A stretch of DNA of 64,000 nucleotides from Reyranella sp. GTDB taxonomy: Bacteria > Pseudomonadota > Alphaproteobacteria > Reyranellales > Reyranellaceae. The notes under the pieces were generated by a model. It was not told the DNA's origin. It was given only the letters and a program-made list of their open reading frames with translations, and did no database searches. The position numbers were made by a program, and so were the translations under genes. Shown here one piece after another: positions 17,451 to 27,049 of the stretch; within the stretch, counting starts at the first letter, position 1; each line of letters starts with the position of its first letter. The stretch is taken from assembly GCF_004297265.1 (NCBI RefSeq), contig NZ_SCUT01000048.1:1-64000 (forward strand). The letters run 5' to 3'.

Positions 17451-17962
17451 CCACCTCCATCCAGAACCGCCGGACCGCCGCCCTGCAAACGCCCAGCACC
17501 TTCTCGGAAAACGCCGTCAAGGATCTGGCCGCGTCGCTCACCGCCCTGCTGGCCGACTGTTTTGCGCTCTACCTGAAGACCAAGAACTTCCACTGGCACA
17601 TGTCGGGGCCGCACTTCCGCGACCATCACCTGATGCTCGACGAACAGGCCGACCAGATCTTCGCGATGACCGATCCGATCGCCGAGCGCGCCCGCAAGAT
17701 CGGCGGCGCGACGCTGCGCTCGATCGGCCAGATCGCCCGGCAGCAGCGCCTGCTCGACAACGATGCCGACTTCGTCCCGCCGGGCACGATGCTGGCCGAG
17801 CTGCGCGACGACAATCGCCAGCTCACCTCCATCCTGCGCGAGGTCCATGTGCTCTGCGAGGAGCATGGCGACGTCGCGACGGCGAGCCTGGTCGAGGTCT
17901 GGATCGACGAGACCGAGCGCCGGACCTGGTTCCTGTTCGAAAGCGCCCGCGCGCACGGATAA
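17447..17962 (+). CDS. dps: Dps family DNA-binding ferritin-like protein
   Basis: 171 residues forming the Dps four-helix bundle. The ferroxidase signature is clear: LKTKNFHWHMSGPHFRDHH followed by LDEQADQIFAMTDPIAERARKIG. Twelve subunits form a shell that oxidises iron with peroxide and shields DNA in stress. The N-terminal tail (about 1-25) is only mildly charged. Its ATG overlaps the stop of the 51-aa membrane peptide, with the ribosome binding site GAAGGAGA inside that gene. Its place at the end of an efflux operon suggests a common stress signal. Confidence 0.94.
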   Translation: MTTSIQNRRTAALQTPSTFSENAVKDLAASLTALLADCFALYLKTKNFHWHMSGPHFRDHHLMLDEQADQIFAMTDPIAERARKIGGATLRSIGQIARQQRLLDNDADFVPPGTMLAELRDDNRQLTSILREVHVLCEEHGDVATASLVEVWIDETERRTWFLFESARAHG

Positions 17963-17976
17963 TCAGGGTACCCGAA

Positions 17977-18020
17977 CCCGTCGTCTCGACCGGTGCATTG
18001 CGACGGGAGGGACGACGGGG
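17977..18020. repeat. Palindromic intergenic repeat, short copy
   Basis: The arm CCCGTCGTCTCGACCGG is answered by GGAGGGACGACGGGG about 12 bases on, forming a hairpin between the convergent dps and response regulator genes. Sixteen bases of the left arm recur in the larger repeat at 32593-32709. It probably also serves as a transcription terminator for both genes. Confidence 0.6.
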
Positions 18021-18022
18021 TC

Positions 18023-18424
18023 CTACGCCGGTGGCCGGAGGGCGCGCTCGACGCACTCGATCATGCGGCTGGCGTCGAACGGCTTGGTGAGGAAGCCGGC
18101 AGCGCCCAGCTCCTCCGCCTGTAGCCGCATGTGATCGCGCGGAAAGGCGGTCATCAGGATGACCGGCAGCCGCGTGTCCGACGCCACGATGCGCTTCTGC
18201 AGTTCGAGGCCGCCCATTCCGGGCATCTGGATGTCGGTCACGAGGCAGGAAAAGGCTCCGCCCTCCGGCCGGTCGAGGAACTCTTCGGCCGAGCAGAATG
18301 CCCGCACCTCGTAACCCACCGATCGCAGCAGATTGCCGAGCGCCTCGCGCACCGACTCGTCGTCATCGACGATTGCGATGCACGGGGGAGAGACGGCGTT
18401 CGAGGAGCCTGCAGAGGACGACAT
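18023..18424 (-). CDS. Single-domain response regulator (CheY-like receiver)
   Basis: 133 residues holding only a receiver domain: the acidic pair in CIAIVDDDESVREAL, the phosphoacceptor Asp in CLVTDIQMPGMGG, the switch Thr in VILMTAF and the conserved Lys in FLTKPFDASRM. The sequence is of the FixJ receiver type but without an output domain. It lies 73 bases downstream of the FixJ-type regulator and sensor kinase genes on the same strand, and may act as phosphate sink or partner for that kinase. Confidence 0.9.
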   Translation of the reverse strand: MSSSAGSSNAVSPPCIAIVDDDESVREALGNLLRSVGYEVRAFCSAEEFLDRPEGGAFSCLVTDIQMPGMGGLELQKRIVASDTRLPVILMTAFPRDHMRLQAEELGAAGFLTKPFDASRMIECVERALRPPA

Positions 18425-18497
18425 GGCCGCGCCACCTTGCGGCAGGCACGGCCGCGCCGGTAGCCATACGTACGTTTATGAAATTGCAGGGAGCGTG

Positions 18498-19151
18498 CTA
18501 GCCAGGGCCGGCATGGAGCGCCAGTTGCTCGGCCATGCGCACGAGGTCGGCGAGCGTGTCGGCGTTCATCTTGCGCATCGCCTGGGCGCGATAGAGCTTC
18601 ACGGTGATCTCGCTCAGGCCCAGCTCGCCGGCAACCTGCTTGTTCATGAGGCCGCGGGTCACCAGGGTCATCACCTCGCGCTCGCGTGGCGACAGGCTCT
18701 CGAAGCGCGCGCGCACGTCCCGTCCCGCTTCGGCGGCGGCGCGTCGCTGCCGGTCCGCCTCGATCGCCGAGGCGACGGCATCGAGCATGTCCTGATCGCG
18801 GAACGGCTTGGTGAGGAAGTCGACGGCGCCGGCCTTCATGGCGCGCACCGACATCGGCACGTCGCCGTGACCCGTCATGAAGACGATAGGCAGCTCGATG
18901 CCCATACGGACGAGCTGTCCCTGGAATTCGAGGCCGCTCACGCCCGGCAGGCGGATGTCGAGGACGAGGCAGCCGGGCGCGTCGGCCGGACCCGCCTTCA
19001 GGAATTCCGCAGCCGAGCCGAAGAGCCGCGCCTGCAGGCCGACGGAGCGGAAGAGATTGTCGAGCGCCAGCCGCAGCTCCTCGTCGTCGTCGACGACGAA
19101 CACCACGGGCGTCGCCTCTGCCGGCGCGGGCGCGGGTTGCCGGCGGTTCAT
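18498..19151 (-). CDS. FixJ family response regulator with LuxR-type HTH
   Basis: 217 residues. A receiver domain (about 14-130; VVFVVDDDEELRLAL, CLVLDIRLPGVSG, FMTGHGDVPMSVRAMKAGAVDFLTKPF) is joined to a C-terminal LuxR/FixJ HTH (about 150-212; LSPREREVMTLVTRGLMNKQVA, LSEITVKLYRAQAMRKM). It is the DNA-binding partner of the upstream sensor kinase, with which it overlaps by ATGA. Its targets are unknown; the Bug protein or acyl-CoA dehydrogenase genes further upstream are possible. Confidence 0.93.
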   Translation of the reverse strand: MNRRQPAPAPAEATPVVFVVDDDEELRLALDNLFRSVGLQARLFGSAAEFLKAGPADAPGCLVLDIRLPGVSGLEFQGQLVRMGIELPIVFMTGHGDVPMSVRAMKAGAVDFLTKPFRDQDMLDAVASAIEADRQRRAAAEAGRDVRARFESLSPREREVMTLVTRGLMNKQVAGELGLSEITVKLYRAQAMRKMNADTLADLVRMAEQLALHAGPG

Positions 19152-20590
19152 GCCGCCCTCCCGCCGACCGGCAGGCAGACACGGAACGATGCCCCTCCTT
19201 CCGGCCGGTTGGACGCTTCGATGCGGCCGCCATGAGCTTCAACGATCGAACGCGAGATCGACAGGCCCATGCCCATGCCATCGCTCCGGGTCGTGAAGAA
19301 GGCGTCGAACAGATGGGCAAGGTCGGCCTCGGCAATCCCCGCGCCGGTATCCTCGACTGTCACCACGATGGCATCTCCCAGACTCTCGTTCGCACCACGT
19401 TGCACTCTAACAGAAATCGTGCGCCGTTCGGGAGGCACGGCGCCCAGAGCCTGGATGGCGTTCAACATGAGATTGAGCAGGACCTGCTGGATCTGCACCC
19501 GATCGCCGTCGACCGGCGGCAGGCCCGCCGGAAGGTCTGCGGACAACCGGACACCCTGGACGCGCAGCTCCCGCTCGACGAGCTGGACGGTCTCCTCGGC
19601 CACCGCCGCGACGTCGAGAAGCGCGTGGGCGGGCGTCGACTTGGCTGACAAGCCCCGCAGGCGGCGGACGACGTCGCTGGCGCGGTGCGCATTGCGCAGC
19701 ATCGCCTCGATGGACTTCTTCGTCTCGCCCAGGTCCGGCGTGTCACGCCCCAGCCAGCGCAGACCAGCCTCACCGTTGGCGACGATGGCGGCGAGCGGCT
19801 GGTTGACCTCGTGGGCAATCGACGCGGTGAGCTCGCCCATCGTGGCGATGCGCGATAGGTGAGCCAGTTCGCTGCGTGTCCGGTCGAGCCTGTCCTCCAC
19901 CGCGCGCTGGGCGGTGATATCGGTGTTGGTTTCGAGCACGGCGGCAGGCCGGCCGTGCGAATCGCGCTGCAGCGCCCAGCGTGAATTTACCGTGGCTTGC
20001 CGGCCGTCGCGGCAGGTGTGGACGATTTCGCCCTCCCAGCGGCCCTCCCGCTCGAGTTCCTCAAGGATCGCCGGATAGGGAGCCGGAAACTTCTTCTTCA
20101 ACAGCATTGCCGCCGGCTGGCCGACCGCCTCGTCGCTGCTCCAGCCATAGAGATTCTCCGCGGCGCTATTCCAGTACTTGATCACGTCGTCGCGGTCGCG
20201 GACGAACACCGTGTCGTGCGTGAGGTCGAGGAGATCGGCCTGCTCGCGCAGCGCCGCCACGGCCAGCTGGTTGCGTGCGGCCAGCAACGCGGTGATGCCG
20301 ATGGCCGCGAGGCTGACGAAGCAGCGCAGCATTGCGCCCGTCCCCGGCGTGAGGTCGTGCGTGAGAAGGAAGCTCGCGATCGTCAGCGCGGCGCATCCCG
20401 CGGCAATCGCCAGAATGCCGGTATATCCGGCAAAATCGACCGCCAGCAGAACGACGGCCACATAGAGCACGGCAACGGCGATATCGAGCGGCGTCAGCGT
20501 GTCGACGACGAAGATCGCGACGGCGACGATGGCCGTAAGCACGGGCACGACGATCTTCGTCCGGGCCGGTGCCGAAACGTAAGGGGACAT
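19148..20590 (-). CDS. Membrane sensor histidine kinase with PAS domain
   Basis: 480 residues. About four membrane helices (12-105), a PAS sensor domain (about 115-230; VIKYWNSAAENLYGWSSDEAVGQ, with the PAC-like end LETNTDITAQR), and a transmitter with phosphoacceptor His260 in SIAHEVNQPLAAI. The ATPase boxes follow: NLMLNAIQAL, VEDTGAGI and GMGMGLSISRSIVEAHGG. The IAHEVNQPL form is typical of the FixL-like group. It lacks a haem-binding PAS signature, so oxygen sensing is not supported. It overlaps the FixJ-type regulator gene. Confidence 0.93.
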   Translation of the reverse strand: MSPYVSAPARTKIVVPVLTAIVAVAIFVVDTLTPLDIAVAVLYVAVVLLAVDFAGYTGILAIAAGCAALTIASFLLTHDLTPGTGAMLRCFVSLAAIGITALLAARNQLAVAALREQADLLDLTHDTVFVRDRDDVIKYWNSAAENLYGWSSDEAVGQPAAMLLKKKFPAPYPAILEELEREGRWEGEIVHTCRDGRQATVNSRWALQRDSHGRPAAVLETNTDITAQRAVEDRLDRTRSELAHLSRIATMGELTASIAHEVNQPLAAIVANGEAGLRWLGRDTPDLGETKKSIEAMLRNAHRASDVVRRLRGLSAKSTPAHALLDVAAVAEETVQLVERELRVQGVRLSADLPAGLPPVDGDRVQIQQVLLNLMLNAIQALGAVPPERRTISVRVQRGANESLGDAIVVTVEDTGAGIAEADLAHLFDAFFTTRSDGMGMGLSISRSIVEAHGGRIEASNRPEGGASFRVCLPVGGRAA

Positions 20591-20671
20591 TCGGGGAGGT
20601 CTCCGGAGCGTTGGCGCACATCGTAGCCCCGGCGGCCGCGTCGAACCACCGGGCGAAGTGCGCCTGACTTC

Positions 20672-21646
20672 CTAGTCGACCCTGAGGTTGAGGTCCTTGA
20701 CGATGCCCTTCCACACCAGGAACTGATCCTTCTGGTACTGCACCGCCTGCTGCCGCGTCGACGGCGTTGGCACGATGCCGTTCTGCAGCAGCTTGGCCCT
20801 CACCGATTCCGTTTCCAGGATCTTCACCAGTTCCCGGTTCAGCCGGTCGAGGATGTCGTCCGGCGTCCCTGCCGGCGCCACGGCGCACCACCAGCCGCTC
20901 ATGTCGGGTGGCGTGGCGAGCCCTTGTTCGGAGAAGGTCGCCACGTCGGGCAGCAGCGAATTGCGCTGGGCGGTCGTCATGCCGACCGCCCGCACCTTGC
21001 CGCCCCGGATCATGCCGAGCGAGGCCGGGATATCGGCGACCATGAGCTGCACGTGTCCGCTGATCAAGTCAGCGAGGCCTGGGGGCACCGACTTGTAGGG
21101 CACATGCGTCACGTCGAGCTGGTAGGCGTTCTTGATGTAGCCGCCATAGGCGATGCCACCGGTATTGCCGCTCGCGTAGTTGAACTTCCCGGGATTGGCC
21201 TTGAGCAGCTCGATCAGCTCGGGCGCCTTCGTCGCCTTGACGTCGTTGTTGACCAGCCAGACGTAGGAAACCGAGGCCACCATCGAGATGTAGCTCAGGT
21301 CCTTGGCCGGATCGTATCGGACGCCGCTGGTCAGGCCGGCCGGACTGGCGACCAATCCGGAATTGGTCAGGAGACCGAGCGTGTATCCGTCCGGCGGTGA
21401 GCTCACGACGAACTCCGTGCCGAGTGTCGTATTGTTGCCCGGCTTGTTTTCGATGACGATCGGCTGGCCCAGCGCCTGGCCGAGCGGCTCGCCAATGATG
21501 CGGGCGAGAATGTCGCTGCCCGAGCCGGCGCCGAAGGGGACGATGAGGCGGATCGGCTTGTTCGGATAGGATTGCGCCATCACGGGCGCGGCAAGCATGA
21601 CTCCGACGGCGGTAGCGAACGCGGTAAGCCGGTGAACCAAATTCAT
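20672..21646 (-). CDS. Bug-type tripartite tricarboxylate transporter substrate-binding protein
   Basis: 324 residues. An N-terminal signal peptide ending PVMAQ is followed by YPNKPIRLIVPFGAGSGSDILARIIGEPL, the classical start of the Bug (TctC-like) family, and GNNTTLGTEFVVSSPPDGYTLGL. Bug proteins capture small carboxylates or related solutes in the periplasm. No TctA/TctB membrane genes lie in the window, so this is an orphan binding protein, as is common where the family is expanded. The gene follows the acyl-CoA dehydrogenase gene after 93 bp and may share its promoter. Confidence 0.92.
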   Translation of the reverse strand: MNLVHRLTAFATAVGVMLAAPVMAQSYPNKPIRLIVPFGAGSGSDILARIIGEPLGQALGQPIVIENKPGNNTTLGTEFVVSSPPDGYTLGLLTNSGLVASPAGLTSGVRYDPAKDLSYISMVASVSYVWLVNNDVKATKAPELIELLKANPGKFNYASGNTGGIAYGGYIKNAYQLDVTHVPYKSVPPGLADLISGHVQLMVADIPASLGMIRGGKVRAVGMTTAQRNSLLPDVATFSEQGLATPPDMSGWWCAVAPAGTPDDILDRLNRELVKILETESVRAKLLQNGIVPTPSTRQQAVQYQKDQFLVWKGIVKDLNLRVD

Positions 21647-21739
21647 GAGCTTCCTCCCTTGCTTCGCAGCATTTTCTTGTTCGTGCAGTTTCAGGACGAG
21701 GGTTGCCGCTCCTTTCGGTTGATGAAGGTGCCGTACGGT

Positions 21740-22882
21740 TCAGAACCTGAAGCCGAGGTCGCGGGCGATCAGGTTCTTCTGGATCTCGCTGGTGCCTTCG
21801 CCGATCACATAGACCAGCGCGTCGCGATGGATGCGGCCCACCGGATACTCGCGCATGATCCCGGCGCCGCCATGGATGCGAATCGCCTGCTCGCTCACGG
21901 AAACGGCGGTCTCGCTGGCGACGAGTTTCACCCGCGCGGCGGTCGCCGAGTCGAGCGTGTCCTGGTCGACCCTCCAGGCGCCATAGTAGACGAGCCACCT
22001 CGCCGCCTCGATCTGCGCCGACATCTCCGCAAGCTTGTGCCCGATCGCCTGGTAGTCGCCGATCCGCTTGTTCGCGACCAGCCGGTCCCGCGCGTAGGCC
22101 GTTGCCGCGTCGAAGGCGGCGCGCGCCATGCCCAGGGCATTCGCCGCCACGCCAACCCGGTTCTCGCTGAGTGACTCCAGGATCACCGGATAGGTTCCGA
22201 GACGCTCGCCGAGAACGCGGTCGTCCGGAACGAACACGTCGTCCATGTGGATCAGGCCGGTCTCGGAGGCACGGATGCCCTCCTTCCTGAGCTTGTCGAT
22301 GGTCATGCCCGCGGCCGGCAGCTCGACGATGAACAGGCTGATGGCGCCGCCGGTGAGCTCAGGCGCCGTCCGCGCCGCGACCAGCAGGAAATCCGCGATC
22401 GGCGCATTGGTGATGTAGAGCTTGCTGCCCCTGAGCTTCCAGCCGCCGTCGGCGCGCTCGGCGCGGGTCTTGAGGGCGCGGATGTTCGAGCCGCCGTCGG
22501 GCTCGCTCAAGGCAAAGCCCGCGATCTTCTGCCCCTGCACGGCGGGCCGGAAGAAGCGCTCGCGCTGCTCATCCGTACCGGCTTTCCAGATCGGCCAGAT
22601 GCCGAGATGGCTGTGGGCCGACCAGCTCGAGGCGAATCCCTGGCTCATGTAGCTCAGTTCCTCGCGCACGATGCAGTCGCTCACCTTGTCGAGGCCGCTG
22701 CCGCCGTCAGCTTCGGGATAGCGCACGCCCAGCAGGCCGAGCTCGCCCCAGCGCGCGAAGACTTCGCGCGGCAGGACTTCGTTCTCCTCCGCCGCCGCCA
22801 CCAGCTTCTGGTGTTCCGTCTGACACAAGCGCCTGACGGTCTCGCGCACGGCCTCGTGCTGTTCGGAAAAGGAGAAATCCAT
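21740..22882 (-). CDS. Acyl-CoA dehydrogenase
   Basis: 380 residues, standard length for the family. Features include FALSEPDGGSN (FAD/substrate signature), LRGSKLYITNA, the helical C-terminal domain with QAIGHKLAEMSAQIEAAR, and the final GEGTSEIQKNLIARDLGF. It introduces a trans-2 double bond in an acyl-CoA, passing electrons to ETF. Linked to a Bug protein gene downstream, it may act in degradation of an imported carboxylate. It is divergent from tex. Confidence 0.93.
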   Translation of the reverse strand: MDFSFSEQHEAVRETVRRLCQTEHQKLVAAAEENEVLPREVFARWGELGLLGVRYPEADGGSGLDKVSDCIVREELSYMSQGFASSWSAHSHLGIWPIWKAGTDEQRERFFRPAVQGQKIAGFALSEPDGGSNIRALKTRAERADGGWKLRGSKLYITNAPIADFLLVAARTAPELTGGAISLFIVELPAAGMTIDKLRKEGIRASETGLIHMDDVFVPDDRVLGERLGTYPVILESLSENRVGVAANALGMARAAFDAATAYARDRLVANKRIGDYQAIGHKLAEMSAQIEAARWLVYYGAWRVDQDTLDSATAARVKLVASETAVSVSEQAIRIHGGAGIMREYPVGRIHRDALVYVIGEGTSEIQKNLIARDLGFRF

Positions 22883-23080
22883 GATCGACGGCTTTTCTTC
22901 GTTATCAGTGATTCTTTCGCCGAAGGAACACTGCCAACGAACGAAATTTTGGTCAAACGATGGCTGGCAGCTCCAGGCGGAACTTCACAAACCGCTTGAA
23001 GTCCCACAGCCGCGCCGTTCATATCCGCGGCCCGACGTGGAGACGGTCTCCCACGCTAACGACCGATGAGGTTTTTCTTG

Positions 23081-25420
23081 GTGGTCTCCATTCAGGCGCG
23101 CATTGCCGAAGAACTCGGGGTCAAGGAGCAGCAGGTCCAGGCTGCGGTCGAGCTGCTCGACGGCGGAGCCACCGTCCCCTTCATCGCGCGCTACCGCAAG
23201 GAGGTCACCGGATCGCTGGACGATGCGCAGTTGCGTACGCTCGAGGAGCGGCTGGGCTATCTGCGCGAGCTGGAAGCCCGACGGAAGGTCATCCTCGACT
23301 CCGTCCGCGACCAGGGAAAGCTGGACGCGAAGCTCGAAGCGGCGATCCTGGCGGCCGACAGCAAGAGCCGCCTCGAGGACATCTACCTCCCCTACAAGCC
23401 CAAGCGCCGCACCAAGGCGGAGATCGCCAAGGAAGCGGGCCTTGAAGCACTGGCCGACCTCCTGCTCAAGGATCCGAGCGTCGAGCCCGCAGTCCGGGCG
23501 GAGCCATTCGTCTCGGCGGACAAGAACGTCGCCACGGCGGCGGCGGCGCTCGAAGGCGCGCGCGCCATCCTGGTGGAGCGCTTCGCCGAGAATGCCGACC
23601 TGATCGGCGCCCTGCGCGAGGAGTTCTGGACGAACGGACGCCTCGTTTCCAAGGTGCGTGAGGGCAAGCAGGAAGCCGGCGCCAAGTTCAGCGACTATTT
23701 CGATTTCTCCGAGGCCCTCGCCAAGATGCCGTCACATCGCGTGCTGGCGCTGTGCCGCGGCGAGCGCGAGGAGGTCCTCGGCCTGACTGTCGAGCCGGAC
23801 GATCCCGCGACGCGCCCTCCAGCGTCGCAAGCGGTCCCCAGCGCCTACGAGCTGCGCATCATGCGGGCCTACGGCATCTCCGACCAGGGACGGCCGGGCG
23901 ACAAATGGCTGGCCGAGACGGTGCGCTGGGCGTGGCGCACCAAGATCACCATCATGCTGTCGATCGACCTCCGGCTGCGGCTATGGACGGCCGCCGAGGA
24001 AGAAGCGGTGCGGGTGTTCGCTTCCAATCTGCGCGACCTGCTGCTCGCCGCCCCCGCCGGTGCACGGCCGACTCTCGGGCTCGACCCCGGCTACCGCTCC
24101 GGCGTGAAGGTCGCGGTCGTCGACGCCACCGGCAAGGTGGTGGCGACCAGCACGATCTATCCGCACGAGCCGCAGCGGCGCTGGGACGAATCGCTTGCCG
24201 TCCTGTCGAGGCTGGTGCGCGAGCACAAGGTCGAGCTCATCGCGATCGGCAACGGCACCGCCTCGCGCGAGACCGACAAGCTGGCGATGGAGCTGCTGAA
24301 GGGCCTGTCGGAGATCAAGCTGCAGAAGATCGTGGTGTCGGAAGCCGGCGCGTCGGTCTATTCGGCGTCCGCCTATGCTTCGGAGGAACTGCCGGGCCTC
24401 GACGTGACCCTGCGCGGCGCCGTGTCGATCGCGCGGCGGCTGCAGGACCCGCTGGCGGAGCTGGTGAAGATCGATCCCAAATCGATCGGTGTCGGCCAGT
24501 ACCAGCACGATCTCAGCGAGTTCAAGCTGTCGAAGTCGCTGGACGCCGTCGTCGAGGATTGCGTGAACGGCGTGGGCGTGGACCTCAATACCGCCTCGGC
24601 GCCATTGCTGGCGCGCGTCTCCGGCATCGGCCAGGGGCTGGCGCAGAGCATCGTCTCCCATCGCGACGCGCACGGTGCGTTCAGGTCCCGCAAGGCCTTG
24701 AAGGACGTGCCGCGGCTCGGTCCCAAGGCGTTCGAGCAGTGCGCGGGATTCCTGCGCATCCAGGGTGGCGACGATCCACTCGACGCCTCGGCCGTGCATC
24801 CCGAATCCTACCCGGTCGTGCACCGCATCATCGCCGCGACCAAGAACAAGATCGATGCCCTGATCGGCAACGCCCCTGCCCTGCGCGCACTGTCGCCGAA
24901 GGAATTCGTCGATGAGAAGTTCGGCCTTCCCACCGTCACGGACATCCTGCGCGAGCTGGAGAAGCCGGGACGCGATCCGCGTCCGGCCTTCAAGACGGCG
25001 GAGTTCAAGGCCGGCGTCGAGACGCTGAACGACCTCGAGCCGGGCATGGTGCTGGAGGGCGTCGTCACCAACGTCGCCGCCTTCGGCGCTTTCGTCGATG
25101 TCGGCGTCCACCAGGACGGGCTGGTGCACGTCTCGGCCATGTCGAACAGTTTCGTGAAGGACCCGCGCGCCGTCGTGAAGCCGGGCGACATCGTCAAGGT
25201 GAAGGTCCTGGAGGTCGACAAGCCGCGCAAGCGCATCAGCCTGACCCTGCGGCTCGACGACGAGGCCGGCAAACAGCCCGCCCGGTCCGCCCGCAACGAG
25301 GCCGGCGGCGGGGCTTCCCGGCGCGATCAGGCCCGCGTGCAGGCCGCAAAGCCCAGCGCTCCCGGTAACGCGATGGCCGACGCATTGCGGCGGGCCGGCT
25401 TTGGGACGAGAAGCAAATAA
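23081..25420 (+). CDS. tex: RNA-binding transcription accessory protein Tex
   Basis: About 779 residues. Domains in order: Tex N-terminal helical region ([30 protein letters not shown] near the start), a YqgF-like RNase H fold domain ([25 protein letters not shown]), helix-hairpin-helix motifs ([24 protein letters not shown]), and an S1 RNA-binding domain ([28 protein letters not shown]) near residue 670, with a basic tail. I prefer the GTG start at 23081, which has GAGG nine bases upstream; an ATG at 23066 is in frame but lacks a ribosome binding site. Confidence 0.95.
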   Translation: MVSIQARIAEELGVKEQQVQAAVELLDGGATVPFIARYRKEVTGSLDDAQLRTLEERLGYLRELEARRKVILDSVRDQGKLDAKLEAAILAADSKSRLEDIYLPYKPKRRTKAEIAKEAGLEALADLLLKDPSVEPAVRAEPFVSADKNVATAAAALEGARAILVERFAENADLIGALREEFWTNGRLVSKVREGKQEAGAKFSDYFDFSEALAKMPSHRVLALCRGEREEVLGLTVEPDDPATRPPASQAVPSAYELRIMRAYGISDQGRPGDKWLAETVRWAWRTKITIMLSIDLRLRLWTAAEEEAVRVFASNLRDLLLAAPAGARPTLGLDPGYRSGVKVAVVDATGKVVATSTIYPHEPQRRWDESLAVLSRLVREHKVELIAIGNGTASRETDKLAMELLKGLSEIKLQKIVVSEAGASVYSASAYASEELPGLDVTLRGAVSIARRLQDPLAELVKIDPKSIGVGQYQHDLSEFKLSKSLDAVVEDCVNGVGVDLNTASAPLLARVSGIGQGLAQSIVSHRDAHGAFRSRKALKDVPRLGPKAFEQCAGFLRIQGGDDPLDASAVHPESYPVVHRIIAATKNKIDALIGNAPALRALSPKEFVDEKFGLPTVTDILRELEKPGRDPRPAFKTAEFKAGVETLNDLEPGMVLEGVVTNVAAFGAFVDVGVHQDGLVHVSAMSNSFVKDPRAVVKPGDIVKVKVLEVDKPRKRISLTLRLDDEAGKQPARSARNEAGGGASRRDQARVQAAKPSAPGNAMADALRRAGFGTRSK

Positions 25421-25458
25421 CGTAGAGTGCCCCGGAAACGCCGCCGCAAGGTTACCCT

Positions 25459-25995
25459 TTGAAAATTGTCTCCTGGCCGATCGTTGCCCTCGCCGCGCTG
25501 GTGATGACAGCCAGCGCCGCCGCCCAGTCCTCCGATGACGATACCGTGCTGCCGCCGGTGCCGAAGCCGCGCTTCACGGTGGTGGACGGCGACACGGTGA
25601 AGTTCGGCCCGCAGACCGTGCGGCTGTTCGGCATCGACGCGCCCGAACGCAGCCAGACCTGCGACGACGGTCAGTGGCGTGCCGGCGCGCTCGCTCGCAA
25701 GGCGCTCGAGGAGTTCATTGCCGGGCGCCCGGTGAACTGCCGCCTGGTCGATACCGAGCGCAAGAGCAACCCGCCGGTGGCGCAGTGCTTCGCCGGCGAC
25801 GACGACCTGCAGGAGAAGATGGTCTCCGCCGGCTGGGCCTGGGCCCTGCCCGCCAGCAGCAAGGACCGCTACCTGCCCGAGGAGCGCGAGGCCATCCAGC
25901 GCAAACTCGGCGTCCACGCCCACAAATGCATGCCACCCGCGGAGTGGCGCGCAATGATCCGCCGCGAGGCCTTGAGACGGGAACAGGGCGGCTGA
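25459..25995 (+). CDS. Secreted thermonuclease (SNase)-like protein
   Basis: 178 residues with a signal peptide ending ASAAAQ. The SNase fold is seen in FTVVDGDTVKFGPQTVRLFGIDAPERSQTC, which has the calcium-binding Asp, the first catalytic Arg and the Glu. The second catalytic Arg usually found in a YGR-type turn is replaced by RKSNPPVAQC, so nuclease activity is uncertain. Four or more Cys residues suggest disulfides in the periplasm. The start codon is TTG with AAGG about eight bases upstream. It lies 38 bases after tex and converges with the SGNH hydrolase gene, separated by the 10-bp palindrome AACCGCGGTT. Confidence 0.85.
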   Translation: MKIVSWPIVALAALVMTASAAAQSSDDDTVLPPVPKPRFTVVDGDTVKFGPQTVRLFGIDAPERSQTCDDGQWRAGALARKALEEFIAGRPVNCRLVDTERKSNPPVAQCFAGDDDLQEKMVSAGWAWALPASSKDRYLPEEREAIQRKLGVHAHKCMPPAEWRAMIRREALRREQGG

Positions 25996-26010
25996 ACCGG
26001 TGAACCGCGG

Positions 26011-26952
26011 TTATTGATCCGGCGTTCGCGATAGCTCCGGCAGCCGGGCGGCCAGCAGGCTTGCGATCATCGCGTTGCCGCGCGCGTTCACGTGGGAGTT
26101 GACGTAAAGCGACGCTGCCGCCGGCTCGGCGGCGAATCTCGGATAGGTGTCGACGGTCGCCAGCCCCAGGCTCGACGCGCGATCGAGCACGTCCCGGGTC
26201 GCACGGCGTTCCTCGGCTGCGAAGATCCGGTCGAGCCAGACCCGGGGATGATACTGGGCCAGCAGGACGACACGGCTTCCGGGCGCCGCCTCAAGCTTTG
26301 CCAGCCGTTCGACGAGTCGCAGAACAATGCCGCTGCCGTGGCCGGCGGGATGCTTTCGCACATGGTAGCCGAAGAGCTGCTGCAGGGGTGGCGGAAGCTC
26401 GATCAGGATGCGCTGCTGACGATGGCGGAGCCACGCGGGCGCAAGCGGCCTTCGCTCGGGGACCGGCACGCCCCGGAGGACGAGTTCATCTCCCCCCATC
26501 GCGAACCAGGGCTTGTCCCGCCCCCACAGGCGACGCATCTCGGTGCGTCGTATGTCATCGGCGATGAAGCCGACGATGACCATCGACGGCTTGTGTCGCT
26601 CGGCGAGCTGCTCGGCGCGAAGGACGATCTGGTCGAAACCGTAGCCCGACACCCCACCGTTCAGCACCCTGTGGCCGCTCAGTCGCTCGAGCTGTGCCGG
26701 CCAGGTATCGCCGTCGCTGACCTCCTCCCCGAACGTGTAGGAATCACCCACGGCGAGAATTGTCCGATCGATCCCGGCAGCCGCGACGCCGCCGCTGCGC
26801 CGGAAGCCGTCGGCATCGATCGTCACCGGCCACCCGCCGGCCCCCGCTCCCCGAAAGCCCGGTTTCGGCGCGTAGCCCAGCAGATCATCGTGCGTCAGGC
26901 AAAAATCGTCTGCCATAACGACAAGACAGACACAGGATACCATTTGTTGCAA
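26011..26952 (-). CDS. SGNH/GDSL hydrolase family protein
   Basis: 313 residues, no clear signal peptide. Block I is ILAVGDSYTFGEEVSDGDTWPAQLE with the nucleophile Ser; block II Gly is in NGGVSGYGFDQ. Near the C-terminus the His of block V is in VNSHVNARGN, where the usual Asp two residues before the His is Asn, so the Asp-His pair is altered. The family includes esterases and O-acyl modifiers of glycans. The start may instead be the Met at 26916. The gene is alone, with the broken tRNA-Ser copy just upstream. Confidence 0.7.
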   Translation of the reverse strand: MQQMVSCVCLVVMADDFCLTHDDLLGYAPKPGFRGAGAGGWPVTIDADGFRRSGGVAAAGIDRTILAVGDSYTFGEEVSDGDTWPAQLERLSGHRVLNGGVSGYGFDQIVLRAEQLAERHKPSMVIVGFIADDIRRTEMRRLWGRDKPWFAMGGDELVLRGVPVPERRPLAPAWLRHRQQRILIELPPPLQQLFGYHVRKHPAGHGSGIVLRLVERLAKLEAAPGSRVVLLAQYHPRVWLDRIFAAEERRATRDVLDRASSLGLATVDTYPRFAAEPAAASLYVNSHVNARGNAMIASLLAARLPELSRTPDQ

Positions 26953-26978
26953 TCACGCTGGCACCTTTGATTCCACTC

Positions 26979-27014
26979 AGCTGGATGGGTGTCCGAGCGG
27001 TTTAAGGCGCCGAT
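26979..27014 (+). pseudogene. Broken tRNA-Ser copy (5' part only)
   Basis: The stretch AGCTGGATGGGTG...CCGAGCGGTTTAAGGC repeats the leader and 5' part of the intact tRNA-Ser at 28902 with only a few mismatches. It covers the acceptor 5' strand, D arm and start of the anticodon stem, then diverges. There is no 3' half, so no tRNA can form. A rho-independent terminator remains about 35 bp on. It marks the left border of the foreign segment. Confidence 0.75.
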
Positions 27015-27049
27015 CATTAAAATTTGACGGAACCATGTCGAGCAATCAC

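Noticed and set aside
26979..27022. A second functional tRNA-Ser
   Set aside because: Only the 5' part is present; variable arm, T arm and acceptor 3' strand are missing, and the anticodon stem cannot form.
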